DNA from: JAAZBA01 sp964461815
GTDB taxonomy: Bacteria; Bacillota; Clostridia; Oscillospirales; QAMX01
Assembly: GCA_964461815.1 (NCBI GenBank)
Contig: CAYWVF010000025.1
Coordinates: forward strand, 1 to 39,152
Length of the DNA: 39,152 nucleotides
Reading direction: 5' to 3'
Under the pieces are notes generated by a model, which made no database searches, was not told where the DNA came from, and saw only the letters and a program-made list of their open reading frames with translations. This document shows, in pieces, positions 1 through 8,777 of this stretch (within the stretch, counting starts at the first letter, position 1; each line of letters begins with the position of its first letter). A program made the position numbers and the translations under genes.

Positions 1-37
1 CTGCGAGCACGATAGCAAGTACGCGGTACTTTTTCAT
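1..37 (-). CDS. 5' end of an exported protein gene (partial)
   Basis: Only the first 12 codons are in the window, reading MKKYRVLAIVLA. Two lysines and an arginine followed by a hydrophobic run look like the start of a signal peptide. A TGGAGG ribosome-binding site at 45-50 lies 7 nt from the ATG, and a good promoter lies further upstream. The gene diverges from a YesN/YesM two-component pair. Such pairs often sit next to a sugar ABC transporter, so a lipoprotein substrate-binding protein is a reasonable guess, but nothing visible proves it. Confidence 0.6.
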   Translation of the reverse strand, partial: MKKYRVLAIVLA

Positions 38-95
38 GTGAAAACCTCCATTTTACTTTTCTGTGCTTTTTTGCACATTTTTATTTACAATGTTA

Positions 96-124
96 ATTAT
101 ATATTAATATGTATTTGTTTTCAA
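96..124 (-). promoter_or_regulatory. Promoter of the leftmost minus-strand gene
   Basis: Read on the minus strand, TTGAAA (119-124) and TATAAT (96-101) are separated by 17 bp. The predicted transcript would start near 89 and leave about 50 nt of untranslated leader. That leader contains a short TGTGC/GCACA inverted repeat around 62-77. Confidence 0.65.
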
Positions 125-293
125 TAGTAATTTTAAACTAAAACTTGAATTCTGCACCTATTATTCGTCAAAACGTCCATGCATCGGCTGTGTAAAAGTT
201 AAAGTAACATTATTATCAGTTGTTAAATAATTCAATTTTTAGTGTTATTTTTTTAAACTTTAAATATCAACTCAGTCAGATAAAGTTTGGGGA

Positions 294-322
294 TTGACAG
301 ATTACATGAAAAAATGTATAAT
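294..322 (+). promoter_or_regulatory. Promoter of the YesN/YesM operon
   Basis: A perfect consensus TTGACA (294-299) and TATAAT (317-322) are 17 bp apart. Transcription should start near 329, about 127 nt before the response-regulator ATG. A consensus promoter for a regulator suggests strong basal expression or the presence of a repressor. Confidence 0.75.
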
Positions 323-336
323 TATGAGGTGGATTT

Positions 337-417
337 ATGTACAAGAATCAGCATGTAATTTTAACAAAACAAATTTTTCATATTGAAACGCAAAAAAACA
401 ATACACAAAATGCATAG
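337..417 (+). CDS. Possible 26-aa leader ORF
   Basis: An ATG at 337 follows GAGGTGG (326-332) and opens a 26-codon frame starting MYKNQHVILTKQ and ending in TAG. It lies just downstream of the operon promoter. It is lysine- and asparagine-rich with no recognised domain. The predicted transcription start falls within or just before the Shine-Dalgarno, so the leader may be only a few nucleotides long. It could be a regulatory leader peptide, a small protein or chance. Confidence 0.3.
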   Translation: MYKNQHVILTKQIFHIETQKNNTQNA

Positions 418-455
418 TAATCGATATTTTTACGAAACTCGAAAGGATTGGTCTG

Positions 456-1943
456 ATGTATAACGTTCTGATCGTTGAGGACGAGCTTCTTGTGCGGACA
501 GGAATCGCAGCTTCGGTTGACTGGAGCCAATATAATATGAATATTTCCGCACTTGTCTCAGACGGACTGGCTGCTTACAATGCATTCACGGAAAATCATA
601 TCGATATCGTCATAACTGATATAAAGATGCCGAAATTCGATGGTCTTTCTCTTATAAGGAAAATACGTGAGCTGGATCAAAAGTGCAAGATCATTGTTTT
701 TACCTGTATGGAGGATTTTAATACGCTCCACGAGGCTTTTAATCTCGGGATATCCGGCTATCTTCTCAAGGCTACGATGAAAAGTGAGGATCTTGAGGCA
801 CTTCTTGACAAGGTAAAAAATGAGCTCGACGACGTTTCCGAGACAAACAGGATAGCATATAATCCAAAAAACGATCTCAATATCATAAAGGATTATATAC
901 ACGGTGAATACTATGATGATGGGAGCATCGCTTCCAGACTTGCCGGCATAATCGGTATAGAGCTCAAGAGTGCAGATGATGATCCTACGCAGATAAGACA
1001 GGCGTTCTCAGCCTTTTATGATCGCCTTGCAGCTTTCGGTGATATTTTCGTCATGGAAGACGGAAATACGCTCTACTATGTGTTGCTTAAGCCGTCTGTG
1101 TACGATAATGTGAACGGTTACTCGCTGTTTTATGAGTTAAGAGACTATGTAAAGGGCGTTTTTGACGTTGATTCTACGCTTGTCGCTTATGTAAATGATG
1201 TAAAGCCGACCAGCTTTACCAAGATATATGCGTCGATCAAGCATCTTCTTCATGATAATTACTTTATTGTATCCGAGTTTTCGTATCTTGATGATGAGCA
1301 AAAGGTGATATGTCAAGCTATCGACAGCAAATTTAAGCTACTTCGTGAGAATCAGTCGTTTTTTGCTTATCGTATCGGTGCTTTTAAGAATAAGTATATG
1401 AATCTCATTGATCAGCTTGAGTCACAGTTTTGTGTTAATCGCAGGCGATTTGAGAATACGCTATCTGAGCTTGCCAGGCATGTATTCTCCGAAAAGGGAA
1501 TATCTGCAAATGAAGATAATGTCAGCGAATTTTGCTTAAAGCTCAGTACATACAGCACTGCCCGTGAAGCTTTGGATGCATATATTGCGCTCTACCCTGC
1601 TTCAGAGGTCCATTCTCTGTACAGCCATGACATTGTTGCTTCAACAACGTACATGCAGGAGCATATAAGCGAAAATATCACACTCCCCTACATGGCATCA
1701 ATGATAAGCATAAGTCCGAATTACTATGCCTCTTTATTCAAGCAGATCGTGGGTGTTAATTTCAGTGAGTATTTAGGTAAGATCAGGCTCGATTGTGCAT
1801 GTGATCTGCTGATGAACACGAACAAGTCGGTGCAGGAAATATCTCAGCTGTGCGGTTTTTCGGATGTGACGTATTTTACGAGATACTTTAAAGCGAACCT
1901 GGGTCAGCCTCCCAAGCGTTGGAGAATCCACAATGAAGCATAG
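456..1943 (+). CDS. YesN-type response regulator, AraC-family output
   Basis: This 495-residue protein is the cytoplasmic response regulator of the kinase encoded next to it. An N-terminal receiver domain spans about residues 1-125, with the acidic pocket near E8-D9 and the phospho-acceptor Asp at about 55 (IVITDIKMP). A long middle region of about 260 residues has no motif I recognise, which is normal for this family. The C-terminal ~100 residues form an AraC-type double helix-turn-helix, with the typical segments ISPNYYASLFKQ and CGFSDVTYFTRYFK. The coding region overlaps the kinase start by 11 bp, indicating translational coupling. It probably activates the divergent transport gene or the nearby hexosaminidase gene in response to a carbohydrate. 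That target is inference. Confidence 0.9.
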   Translation: MYNVLIVEDELLVRTGIAASVDWSQYNMNISALVSDGLAAYNAFTENHIDIVITDIKMPKFDGLSLIRKIRELDQKCKIIVFTCMEDFNTLHEAFNLGISGYLLKATMKSEDLEALLDKVKNELDDVSETNRIAYNPKNDLNIIKDYIHGEYYDDGSIASRLAGIIGIELKSADDDPTQIRQAFSAFYDRLAAFGDIFVMEDGNTLYYVLLKPSVYDNVNGYSLFYELRDYVKGVFDVDSTLVAYVNDVKPTSFTKIYASIKHLLHDNYFIVSEFSYLDDEQKVICQAIDSKFKLLRENQSFFAYRIGAFKNKYMNLIDQLESQFCVNRRRFENTLSELARHVFSEKGISANEDNVSEFCLKLSTYSTAREALDAYIALYPASEVHSLYSHDIVASTTYMQEHISENITLPYMASMISISPNYYASLFKQIVGVNFSEYLGKIRLDCACDLLMNTNKSVQEISQLCGFSDVTYFTRYFKANLGQPPKRWRIHNEA

Positions 1944-3756
1944 CCTTTTCAAAAATAAATCATTCACACGTTCGTTGATACTCGGCACGTTGGTATTTAT
2001 TATACCTGCGATCTTTGCTACCACGTTCATAACCTCGAAAATTTACAATAATAATATGAGAGATCAGGACATGGAGCAGACCCTGAAATCGTTTGAGATA
2101 GCTGAGGAAAGAATAGACGAGCTTCTTCACAATGCGGATGTGCTGGCATTCAATATTCAGCAGAGAGCAGATGTTGAGAACTATCTCATTGCCGATATCA
2201 AAGATAAAAATCAGATAGCCAAGCAGCAGCTTGCTCTTATAGAGGTACTGGATGAGACGTTCACTTCATATGACTATTTTAACGGTCTGATCTTTTTGAA
2301 GAGTGACGGAAGCATATTCGGCTCGACTCCCAACTGGCGTTTTACGAAAAGCACCGATTCGGAAGCAGTAAGACAGCTGCATGATCTGCATTCGGATAAG
2401 CTTTCGACTACAACAAAATGGATCGGCGGAGCACTTATAAATGATATGCATCCTCTGGCAAAGAATACCAAAACGGCTAAGGACAGCATATTGATCTACG
2501 GTATTCGTCGAAGCTATTACAAATATGCGTTCTCAGATAAGCGAACGGCGATCGATGTTTTTATATCCATCTCGCAGGATTCGCTCGACAGGTGCTTTGA
2601 TTTTCTATCCGACGACACTACTCATGTGGTCTTGCTTGACGGCAACGGTAAGCAAATAGCCGGATGTAATTTTTCGGAATTTATGAAGTCACCGTCGTAT
2701 TTATCTGAGATCAATCTTTCAACAGATAACGGCAGCTTTATTTACGGTAACAGCAACGATGAGCAGCAGGTCGTTTATTATAAGCTAAAGCAGACTGACT
2801 GGGTATTGGTAAGCACGACTCAGATGTCTATATATGCCGAAAACACGAATACGATGCTGACTACTGCTACTATCGTCAGCTCTATCATTATCTTGATAAT
2901 GTGCGTCAGCTATTCCGTATGGGCATCGAAATTTTGCAGACCGATAACAGATACTACGAATATACTAAAGCTCGTTGAACAGGGTGATCTTGACGTCAGG
3001 ATCGAGGAAAACGCAAAGATCGTTGAGCTGCAAACAATGCAGATACAGTTCAACCAGATGCTCGACAGTATAAACACGCTGCTTGAGCAGAAGGAGCAGA
3101 ATGAACGTGAAAAGCTTGTGCTTGAGATGCGTAGCTTACAGGCTCAAATCACGCCGCATTTTATCTACAATACCATAACGTCAATACGATGGATGGCTAC
3201 GATGTGCGGTGCTCACAAGGTCGCAGATATGCTGATAGCGCTCGTATCTCTGCTGCGCCCTGTTTTCAGTGAATGGACTCTTGACTGGACGCTGAATGAG
3301 GAGCTTCAATATGTTCAAAATTATATAAACCTGATGCGGCTTCGCTACGGTAATATGATAAATATCGAGATCAACAAGACTCCCGACTCCTCGTCGCTGC
3401 TGATACCGAGATTTATTTTACAGCCTTTGCTTGAGAATTGCTGTGAGCATACGAGCATTTCCGATAAGCAGCTTAATATAAGGCTTGACATTGAGATCAG
3501 AGATAGGCTGCTCATTATAAATGTCACAGATGATGGTGACGGTATTTCGCCTGAGAAGCTTGATGAGCTATCGGCTAAGCTCAGTGAAGCTTATGTCCTA
3601 GACGAGGACACACACAGGTCAGGCAGGAGCATAGGTCTTGTGAATGTAAACAGACGTATCAAGCTATACTACGGTGAAAGGTACGGGCTTTCGATATCAA
3701 GCACTGAGGGTGAATATACTCGTGTTGAGGTCACGCTCGGTATAAGAAGACGATAA
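1933..3756 (+). CDS. YesM-type sensor histidine kinase
   Basis: This 607-residue membrane sensor kinase has one transmembrane helix near residues 14-36, an extracellular sensor region of about 270 residues and a second helix near 308-330. A HAMP linker covers about 331-385, followed by a His_kinase (LytS/YesM-type) domain. The phospho-accepting histidine is about H409 in QITPHFIYN. The ATPase part shows an N-box-like LLENCCEH and a glycine box with DDGDGIS and GRSIGLVNVNRRI. The start ATG lies inside the end of the regulator gene, with GGAG 8 nt upstream. Relatives sense extracellular oligosaccharides directly or through a binding protein; the ligand here cannot be read. The operon ends at a bidirectional terminator right after the stop. 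Confidence 0.9.
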   Translation: MKHSLFKNKSFTRSLILGTLVFIIPAIFATTFITSKIYNNNMRDQDMEQTLKSFEIAEERIDELLHNADVLAFNIQQRADVENYLIADIKDKNQIAKQQLALIEVLDETFTSYDYFNGLIFLKSDGSIFGSTPNWRFTKSTDSEAVRQLHDLHSDKLSTTTKWIGGALINDMHPLAKNTKTAKDSILIYGIRRSYYKYAFSDKRTAIDVFISISQDSLDRCFDFLSDDTTHVVLLDGNGKQIAGCNFSEFMKSPSYLSEINLSTDNGSFIYGNSNDEQQVVYYKLKQTDWVLVSTTQMSIYAENTNTMLTTATIVSSIIILIMCVSYSVWASKFCRPITDTTNILKLVEQGDLDVRIEENAKIVELQTMQIQFNQMLDSINTLLEQKEQNEREKLVLEMRSLQAQITPHFIYNTITSIRWMATMCGAHKVADMLIALVSLLRPVFSEWTLDWTLNEELQYVQNYINLMRLRYGNMINIEINKTPDSSSLLIPRFILQPLLENCCEHTSISDKQLNIRLDIEIRDRLLIINVTDDGDGISPEKLDELSAKLSEAYVLDEDTHRSGRSIGLVNVNRRIKLYYGERYGLSISSTEGEYTRVEVTLGIRRR

Positions 3757-3761
3757 AAATC

Positions 3762-3801
3762 ATGCACTCCAAAAGCATTCAACTTTTGGAGTGCATTTTT
3801 T
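3762..3801. terminator. Bidirectional terminator
   Basis: A perfect 14-bp stem (ATGCACTCCAAAAG at 3762-3775 and its complement at 3783-3796) has a 7-nt loop. T-runs flank it on both strands. It sits between the convergent histidine kinase and GH20 genes and should end both transcripts. Confidence 0.9.
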
Positions 3802-3809
3802 ATCAAGAT

Positions 3810-6209
3810 TTATTCGTCAATTTTTGTGATCTTTACACCACTGATACCCAGTACTGCGATCTTTGCATCTGTACCGCTCTCGCCTATGCATTTGATCGCT
3901 GCGATCTCTTTCTCCGGGTGCTCGTTTATCCACTCAAAGCCCAGAACAGTTATATCATTACCGCACTCCGACTTGGTTTCTATTACAGGATCAGACCAAT
4001 ATGTAGCTATATAGCCCTGATGTCTGTAATACGGCTGAGGAAGCGGATCTGCATAGCGATGAGACCATACGCAGATATTTCCGGCATACTCCACAGGCAC
4101 ATCAACACATGTACCGTCGCTATACTCGACGATGTAGCTGCCTACCTTTGCAAGCTTATTCCATGCAACACGCTGCTCGTTATTAAGCGTTGTATGCAGG
4201 AATACGATCCTGTCGTACTTCTCCCCTACCTTGACTGTCTCATTGTCGGCTATGATAATATTATCCGTATCAAATCTTGTACCGTCGTATGCTTCCGCTG
4301 CGGTCTTAATGACGGTAGGAATATTATCGCAATTGCTTTCAAAGTGGATCGGTGTATACTCTGCCTCGTAATTCTCCTTAACGATGATCCCTCGAAGCTC
4401 GTTTCGTACCGCAGGAGTCATCTGAGCAATGATCCTATTGTAAACAGCTCTTGCTCTCGAATCATACTTATCACTCCACAGCATCTCCGCAGTGTACATA
4501 ACATCGAATATCTTTCCTTTTTTTGCAAGCATGTATTCGTTTAATGCACACCATGTCGATACCTCGCCTCCGACCATATTAGCCTTAGCCATTCTCTGCT
4601 CATATCTCGGGAAGTGGCTTGAGTAAAGATTGCCGCTCATCACATTGAAACCATGTGAAAGGATATTATCCTCCATGTCAATATCGAAGTGGAAGTACCA
4701 TATGAAATCAAGCATGAGTATATCCTTTGGTATCATATCGATCGCAGGGCCTGTCTTATAGTGCTTCTCTGTCGGCTGCACCATATCGCACCATATAGCC
4801 ATTTTGTAGCCTTTTTTTGCAAGATAATCGTGCATACGATTCACATGCATAGCATAGAGCTCTGCATGATCCTTATCTTTACACTTCGGGCAAAGACCGA
4901 TCTGGTATACCTCATCGTGTCCCATATGAACATAGCGTTCCGGCTTTGCGACCTCGATGATCTCGTCGATGATATCAAAAATAATCTCATAGCTTTTCTC
5001 ATTCTGGGGGCAATACGAATGATGATAGAATACATCCGGCGGCTGATCCTCATCACGTGTGTCCTTGACATCATTCTTCACTTCATCGGATATTTCCGCA
5101 ATTTCCGGATGTGCGTATGTGATATACTGAACATGGCCAAACGACTGTACCTCAGGAACTATTTCAAAGCCTAACGCTCTGGCATACTCGATAAGATCGC
5201 TCACTTCGCTCTTCTCGAGAAGTCCACCGCCGGCAACATCGCCATGTGGGAATGTAGGCTGCTTACCCTCTTTCGCTGCCGCATTTCCTTTAAGCCAGCC
5301 CTCGCTTATCTCCGGGTGCTTATCGAAACGCATTCCTCCGCAAAATTCAACAAACAGCATATTATATTTCATCGGAAGGAGCACATATTTAAATATTCTT
5401 TTTGCAAAATCGATCTGATCCTTTGACGGCAGATAGAAATGGAAGCCTCGCATTTCCTTATACGGCTTATCGTCGATCTCACATACAGGGATCGTGCCGC
5501 CTGTAACAAGCTGGAACAATGATTCACATGCATAAAGAAGTCCGCGTCTACATGCAGCTTTTATATTGATGCCGTCGCATTGTACAGAAAGAATATACTC
5601 CTCATGTTCCAGGCAATCACACAGCTCCATTTTCAGAGATATCTCGCCAATACCGCTGAATGCATCGTCATTATAATACTCTGCGAAGCGTTCTTTGATA
5701 TGATTTGCAGCAAATGCTATGTCAGGATCATTCATATCGCCTACTATCTCGGCAATATCCTTGATAAGGATCGTCTCAGTCCCAAACGAAGCCTTTGCCG
5801 GAGACGGATAAAGCAAAGGTTCATCGTCAACAGCACCGCAAATACATATATCCTCTATGCTGATATCCAAAAGATTGGAATAAAGTCTGAGCTTGACTTC
5901 ATCTGCGGATGTGCCTACAGGAATATCAAACTCACCCTTGACGGATTTTCCCGTCTCGGCATCATATCTGCCTGAGCAGACTGAATCGCAATATACTTCC
6001 GCTGCTTTGATTCCCGAATTATCGCCTAGTGTTATACTTACGCTGCCGACGAAGCTTTTTTCCTTGAGTTTATATACAATATCAACACCGACATCCATAA
6101 CAGCTGACCATTTCCATTTCATAGTGCCGTTTTCCGGGTTCAATGTGATATCTGTACCTCTTTTATAGTAGCTTACATCTGCTGTTTTTACAAGATTTCC
6201 AATAAACAT
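3810..6209 (-). CDS. Glycoside hydrolase family 20-like beta-N-acetylhexosaminidase
   Basis: The 799-residue protein would remove terminal beta-linked N-acetylhexosamine from glycans. It has a beta-sandwich-like N-terminal region of about 130 residues, a GH20b-like domain at roughly 140-245 and a TIM-barrel catalytic domain at roughly 250-600. The catalytic Asp-Glu pair of the family is visible at about D432-E433 in HMGHDEVY. A C-terminal region of about 200 residues is unassigned. No signal peptide is present, so it probably acts in the cytoplasm on imported oligosaccharides. I chose the ATG at 6209 because AGGAGG lies 7 nt upstream and the promoter is just before it; upstream in-frame codons are probably untranslated. 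Exact substrate (GlcNAc, GalNAc or chitobiose) is open. Confidence 0.8.
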   Translation of the reverse strand: MFIGNLVKTADVSYYKRGTDITLNPENGTMKWKWSAVMDVGVDIVYKLKEKSFVGSVSITLGDNSGIKAAEVYCDSVCSGRYDAETGKSVKGEFDIPVGTSADEVKLRLYSNLLDISIEDICICGAVDDEPLLYPSPAKASFGTETILIKDIAEIVGDMNDPDIAFAANHIKERFAEYYNDDAFSGIGEISLKMELCDCLEHEEYILSVQCDGINIKAACRRGLLYACESLFQLVTGGTIPVCEIDDKPYKEMRGFHFYLPSKDQIDFAKRIFKYVLLPMKYNMLFVEFCGGMRFDKHPEISEGWLKGNAAAKEGKQPTFPHGDVAGGGLLEKSEVSDLIEYARALGFEIVPEVQSFGHVQYITYAHPEIAEISDEVKNDVKDTRDEDQPPDVFYHHSYCPQNEKSYEIIFDIIDEIIEVAKPERYVHMGHDEVYQIGLCPKCKDKDHAELYAMHVNRMHDYLAKKGYKMAIWCDMVQPTEKHYKTGPAIDMIPKDILMLDFIWYFHFDIDMEDNILSHGFNVMSGNLYSSHFPRYEQRMAKANMVGGEVSTWCALNEYMLAKKGKIFDVMYTAEMLWSDKYDSRARAVYNRIIAQMTPAVRNELRGIIVKENYEAEYTPIHFESNCDNIPTVIKTAAEAYDGTRFDTDNIIIADNETVKVGEKYDRIVFLHTTLNNEQRVAWNKLAKVGSYIVEYSDGTCVDVPVEYAGNICVWSHRYADPLPQPYYRHQGYIATYWSDPVIETKSECGNDITVLGFEWINEHPEKEIAAIKCIGESGTDAKIAVLGISGVKITKIDE

Positions 6210-6250
6210 GTTTTTTCCTCCTGCTCTACTCATTTGTAGCTGCTCTGTAT

Positions 6251-6279
6251 ATCTTATCACACAAAGCAAAAAAAGTAAA
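6251..6279 (-). promoter_or_regulatory. Promoter of the GH20 gene
   Basis: On the minus strand TTTACT (6274-6279) and TAAGAT (6251-6256) are separated by 17 bp, with an upstream TG typical of an extended -10. The leader would be about 35 nt. This position supports the start codon at 6209. Confidence 0.6.
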
Positions 6280-6370
6280 TGGTCGTATTGAATTAATTCG
6301 CAATTTTTCGTCTCGGATTTTTTCATGCTATAAGTATCACTTAATGAATGCAATAACATTATATCATGAA

Positions 6371-6405
6371 AAAAGCTCCTCTTTTAGACTAAAAGAGGAG
6401 CTTTT
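6371..6405 (-). terminator. Terminator of the phosphoribosyltransferase gene
   Basis: A perfect 15-bp stem (AAAAGCTCCTCTTTT at 6371-6385, complement 6391-6405) encloses the loop AGACT. It lies 2 nt past the stop codon of the minus-strand gene at 6408, and its 3' arm ends in T-residues. Confidence 0.9.
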
Positions 6406-6407
6406 CA

Positions 6408-6968
6408 TTATTCATTCACTATAGAACCATCTTCTCTGAAGAGTGGAAGCTTTTCAAGATAAATGAGATCCTTACGCTTCTGAGCGTCACCCTCTGCAAG
6501 GATCGCCATTCTGCCGACTATGTTACCGCCTGCCTGTGCTACAAGCTCTTCAATAGCATGAAGAGACTCGCCGCTGGAAATAACATCGTCAACAATAAGT
6601 ATGTTCTTTCCCTTAATCTGATCTGCTTCGGCAGCATCAAGATAAAGTGTCTGCTCTTTTTCTGTTGTGATAGAATGTACCTTTGCTTCAAATACACCTG
6701 TCATATATAATTTTGGGACTTTTCTTGCGATAAAATACTTATTATATCCGCTCTGTCTTGAAAGCTCATGAATAAGCGGTATACCTTTAGCTTCTGCTGT
6801 TATCATATAATCAAACTTCGGAGCTCTCTTTAAAAGTTCACGTGCAGCAGCTACTGTAAGCTCAACGTCTCCGAAAATTACAAAGGCGCCTATATACAGA
6901 TCATCGGCTATTTTGCACAGAGGGAGCTCCCTCCTAAGTCCAGCTATCGTCATTGGATACGTTTTCAT
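6408..6968 (-). CDS. Purine (adenine-type) phosphoribosyltransferase
   Basis: This 186-residue type I phosphoribosyltransferase should join a purine base to PRPP in nucleotide salvage. The PRPP-binding loop NILIVDDVISSGES is clear, and the upstream segment MITAEAKGIPLIHE matches the base-side part of the APRT-like family. The ATG at 6968 is preferred over the GTG at 6974 because AGGGG sits 7 nt before the ATG but nearly touches the GTG. The gene follows an NCS2 purine permease, giving uptake plus salvage, but has its own promoter and terminator. Adenine is the most likely base by family resemblance; hypoxanthine, guanine or xanthine cannot be excluded. Confidence 0.85.
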   Translation of the reverse strand: MKTYPMTIAGLRRELPLCKIADDLYIGAFVIFGDVELTVAAARELLKRAPKFDYMITAEAKGIPLIHELSRQSGYNKYFIARKVPKLYMTGVFEAKVHSITTEKEQTLYLDAAEADQIKGKNILIVDDVISSGESLHAIEELVAQAGGNIVGRMAILAEGDAQKRKDLIYLEKLPLFREDGSIVNE

Positions 6969-7009
6969 ACGCACACCCCTAAAATTTAATTGGATTTTTC
7001 CCGAGAAAT

Positions 7010-7038
7010 ATTATACATTATTTTTCTCAATATTGCAA
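7010..7038 (-). promoter_or_regulatory. Promoter of the phosphoribosyltransferase gene
   Basis: On the minus strand TTGCAA (7033-7038) and TATAAT (7010-7015) are 17 bp apart, just downstream of the permease terminator. The gene is therefore probably transcribed independently of the permease. Confidence 0.65.
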
Positions 7039-7052
7039 TACTTAAAAAGAAA

Positions 7053-7081
7053 AAAAGTACTTGCCAAAGGCAAGTACTTTT
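7053..7081 (-). terminator. Terminator of the NCS2 permease gene
   Basis: A perfect 13-bp stem (AAAAGTACTTGCC and its complement) has an AAA loop. On the minus strand it is followed by a T-rich tract, and it begins 12 nt past the permease stop codon. Confidence 0.9.
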
Positions 7082-7093
7082 CTAAAATGCAAA

Positions 7094-8536
7094 TTAAACA
7101 GTAAGGAAGAATTTAACAAGGAATATTGCAGAGATAACGTATGTAAGAACGGAAACCTCTTTAGCCTTGCCTGTGAATACCTTAATAACTGTGTAAGAGA
7201 TAAGACCAAGACCGATACCGTGACCGATAGAACCGGAGATCGGCATAGCCAGAAGCATGATAGCTACCGGCAGACCAACGGATGCGTCGGAGAAGTCAAT
7301 GTTCTTAAGTCCGCAGATCATAAGATAACCAACATATATCAGTGCAGAAGATGTAGCAGCTGCCGGAACTATAGCTGCGATAGGCGAAATGAATATACAA
7401 GCAAGGAACAGGATACCTGTTGTAAGAGCTGTAAGACCTGTTCTGCCGCCTGCCTCAACACCGGAAGCAGACTCAACGAATGTTGTTACTGTGGATGTAC
7501 CTGTTGCTGCGCCTACGCATGTACCGATAGCATCGGAGAGAAGGATCTCCTTCATCTGAGGAACATTACCGTCTTTGTCTACCATACCTGCTCTGTTAGC
7601 TGTAGCGATAACTGTACCGATTGTATCGAACATATCGATCATGCAGAATGTGAGAATAAGAATGATAACTGTTGTCCAACCGAGGCTCATAAGTGCTTCA
7701 AAGTTGAATTTGAACAGTGTTGTCTTAGCCATGTCGCCGAAAGGAGGCAGCCAAGAAGCTTCAGGTAAAGAAGCAAAAGGATTCTGGCCAAGGAATAAAG
7801 CCTGACCTGCCCAATAAATAACAGAGGCAATAAGCATACCGTAAAGAACAGAGCCCTTAACGTTTTTGTGTGAAAGAATTACTATAACAAACAGACCGAT
7901 AAACATTGTAGCTACAGTAAGTACCATCTGCGGCCAATATTCGCCGAGAGCTTCTTTTGCTGTTCCTGCAGCAAGTGCGCCGAAGAAATCTCTCATAACG
8001 TAGTTTTCGGAAGCAGCACCAACGCCTGCGTTAGAGCCGAAACCAATGTTCATAAGCATAAGACCGATAGCCGGACCTATACCGAGACGAACACCCAGAG
8101 GGATCGCATTTACGATCTTGTCGCGAACATTGAATATAGAAAGACCAACGAAAACGATACCTTCTACGAGAATGATGCAAAGACCTGCCTGAAGACCTGC
8201 AAGATACGTACAACCTGCTGCGCCTGCGATCTGTGCAATAACAACAGCAAAGTAGGAGTTAAGACCCATACCGGGAGCAAGTGCAAAAGGCTTATTTGCA
8301 AGGAATGCCATGCAGAACATTGCGATAGCGGAAGCGAGACATGTAGCCATAAATACGCCGTTCCATGCAGCTACAGCGTCTTCACCAAATCCGCCGAAAG
8401 CACCGTGACCAAATCCAACGATAAGGTTAGGGTTAAGGGCGATGATGTAGGCCATTGTCATAAACGTGGTCAATCCGGCAAGAATCTCAGTCTTTACCGT
8501 AGAGCCATTCTCGGTGACCTTAAAAAGTTTGTTCAT
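7094..8536 (-). CDS. NCS2-family purine permease (PbuG/AzgA-like)
   Basis: The 480-residue integral membrane protein should import hypoxanthine, guanine or adenine by proton symport. The amphipathic start (MNKLFKVTENGSTVKTEILA) leads into GLTTFMTMAYIIALNP, characteristic of the AzgA/PbuG subgroup. Further family segments are ALAPGMGLNSYF, MFDTIGTVIATANRAG and TSTVTTFVESASGVEAGGRTG. Many hydrophobic spans fit 12-14 transmembrane helices. The ATG at 8536 is chosen over an in-frame TTG at 8554, because that TTG overlaps the GGAGG at 8548-8552, which then sits 11 nt from the ATG. A long leader with an attenuator-like hairpin precedes the gene. Confidence 0.9.
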   Translation of the reverse strand: MNKLFKVTENGSTVKTEILAGLTTFMTMAYIIALNPNLIVGFGHGAFGGFGEDAVAAWNGVFMATCLASAIAMFCMAFLANKPFALAPGMGLNSYFAVVIAQIAGAAGCTYLAGLQAGLCIILVEGIVFVGLSIFNVRDKIVNAIPLGVRLGIGPAIGLMLMNIGFGSNAGVGAASENYVMRDFFGALAAGTAKEALGEYWPQMVLTVATMFIGLFVIVILSHKNVKGSVLYGMLIASVIYWAGQALFLGQNPFASLPEASWLPPFGDMAKTTLFKFNFEALMSLGWTTVIILILTFCMIDMFDTIGTVIATANRAGMVDKDGNVPQMKEILLSDAIGTCVGAATGTSTVTTFVESASGVEAGGRTGLTALTTGILFLACIFISPIAAIVPAAATSSALIYVGYLMICGLKNIDFSDASVGLPVAIMLLAMPISGSIGHGIGLGLISYTVIKVFTGKAKEVSVLTYVISAIFLVKFFLTV

Positions 8537-8770
8537 AGCGCAAACTACCTCCAAATAATTTTTTTGGGATGATGCGTATCTTCCTCAACTCAAAGAGCAT
8601 TGTTGTTTTCAGTCCCTATACTACCGGCTACAAACACAAAAACCATAGTGCAAAGGAAACAAATGCAGTTACGGTTTTGATTTTACCAATAAGCTAAATC
8701 GTTTACAGAGGTCACACAAGGACACGAAAAAACGGATAATCTCTTATATATTGGAAGAATATTAAATTTA
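8537..8770 (-). promoter_or_regulatory. Long 5' leader of the purine permease
   Basis: The distance from the predicted transcription start (about 8771) to the start codon is about 235 nt, long enough for a sensing RNA. It contains an imperfect hairpin followed by a T-rich tract (8631-8676). I could not find the conserved loop sequences of the classic purine riboswitch, so the regulator, if any, is of an unrecognised class. Confidence 0.4.
8631..8676 (-). terminator. Attenuator-like hairpin in the permease leader
   Basis: On the minus strand AACCGTAACTGC (8676-8665) pairs imperfectly with GCACTATGGTT (8651-8641). TTTTTGTGTTTG follows directly. The hairpin is about 100 nt downstream of the predicted transcription start and 100 nt upstream of the start codon, as expected for transcription attenuation. 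The stem has mismatches, so the call is tentative. Confidence 0.4.
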
Positions 8771-8777
8771 CTTTTCT

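Larger units (their letters stand above)
38..455. other. Divergent intergenic region
   Basis: This 418-bp AT-rich stretch separates the exported-protein gene from the two-component system. It holds a minus-strand promoter (96-124), a plus-strand promoter (294-322) and a possible 26-codon ORF (337-417). Nothing recognisable was seen in 125-293, which is the natural place for binding sites of the adjacent AraC-type regulator. Confidence 0.6.

Noticed and set aside
3762..4544. 260-codon plus-strand open frame antisense to the GH20 gene
   Set aside because: It starts within the terminator stem, lacks a ribosome-binding site, and its translation is a Cys/Ile/Arg-rich string typical of the opposite strand of a real gene.
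7061..7768. Cysteine-rich 235-codon plus-strand frame resembling a metal-binding protein
   Set aside because: It is fully antisense to the well-supported NCS2 permease; the cysteines come from reverse-complemented Ala/Thr codons.
8537..8770. Classic guanine/adenine riboswitch before the permease
   Set aside because: The conserved loop sequences (such as GTTTCTACC and the paired CCGTAAA-type loop) are not visible on either strand, so only an unclassified leader is reported.
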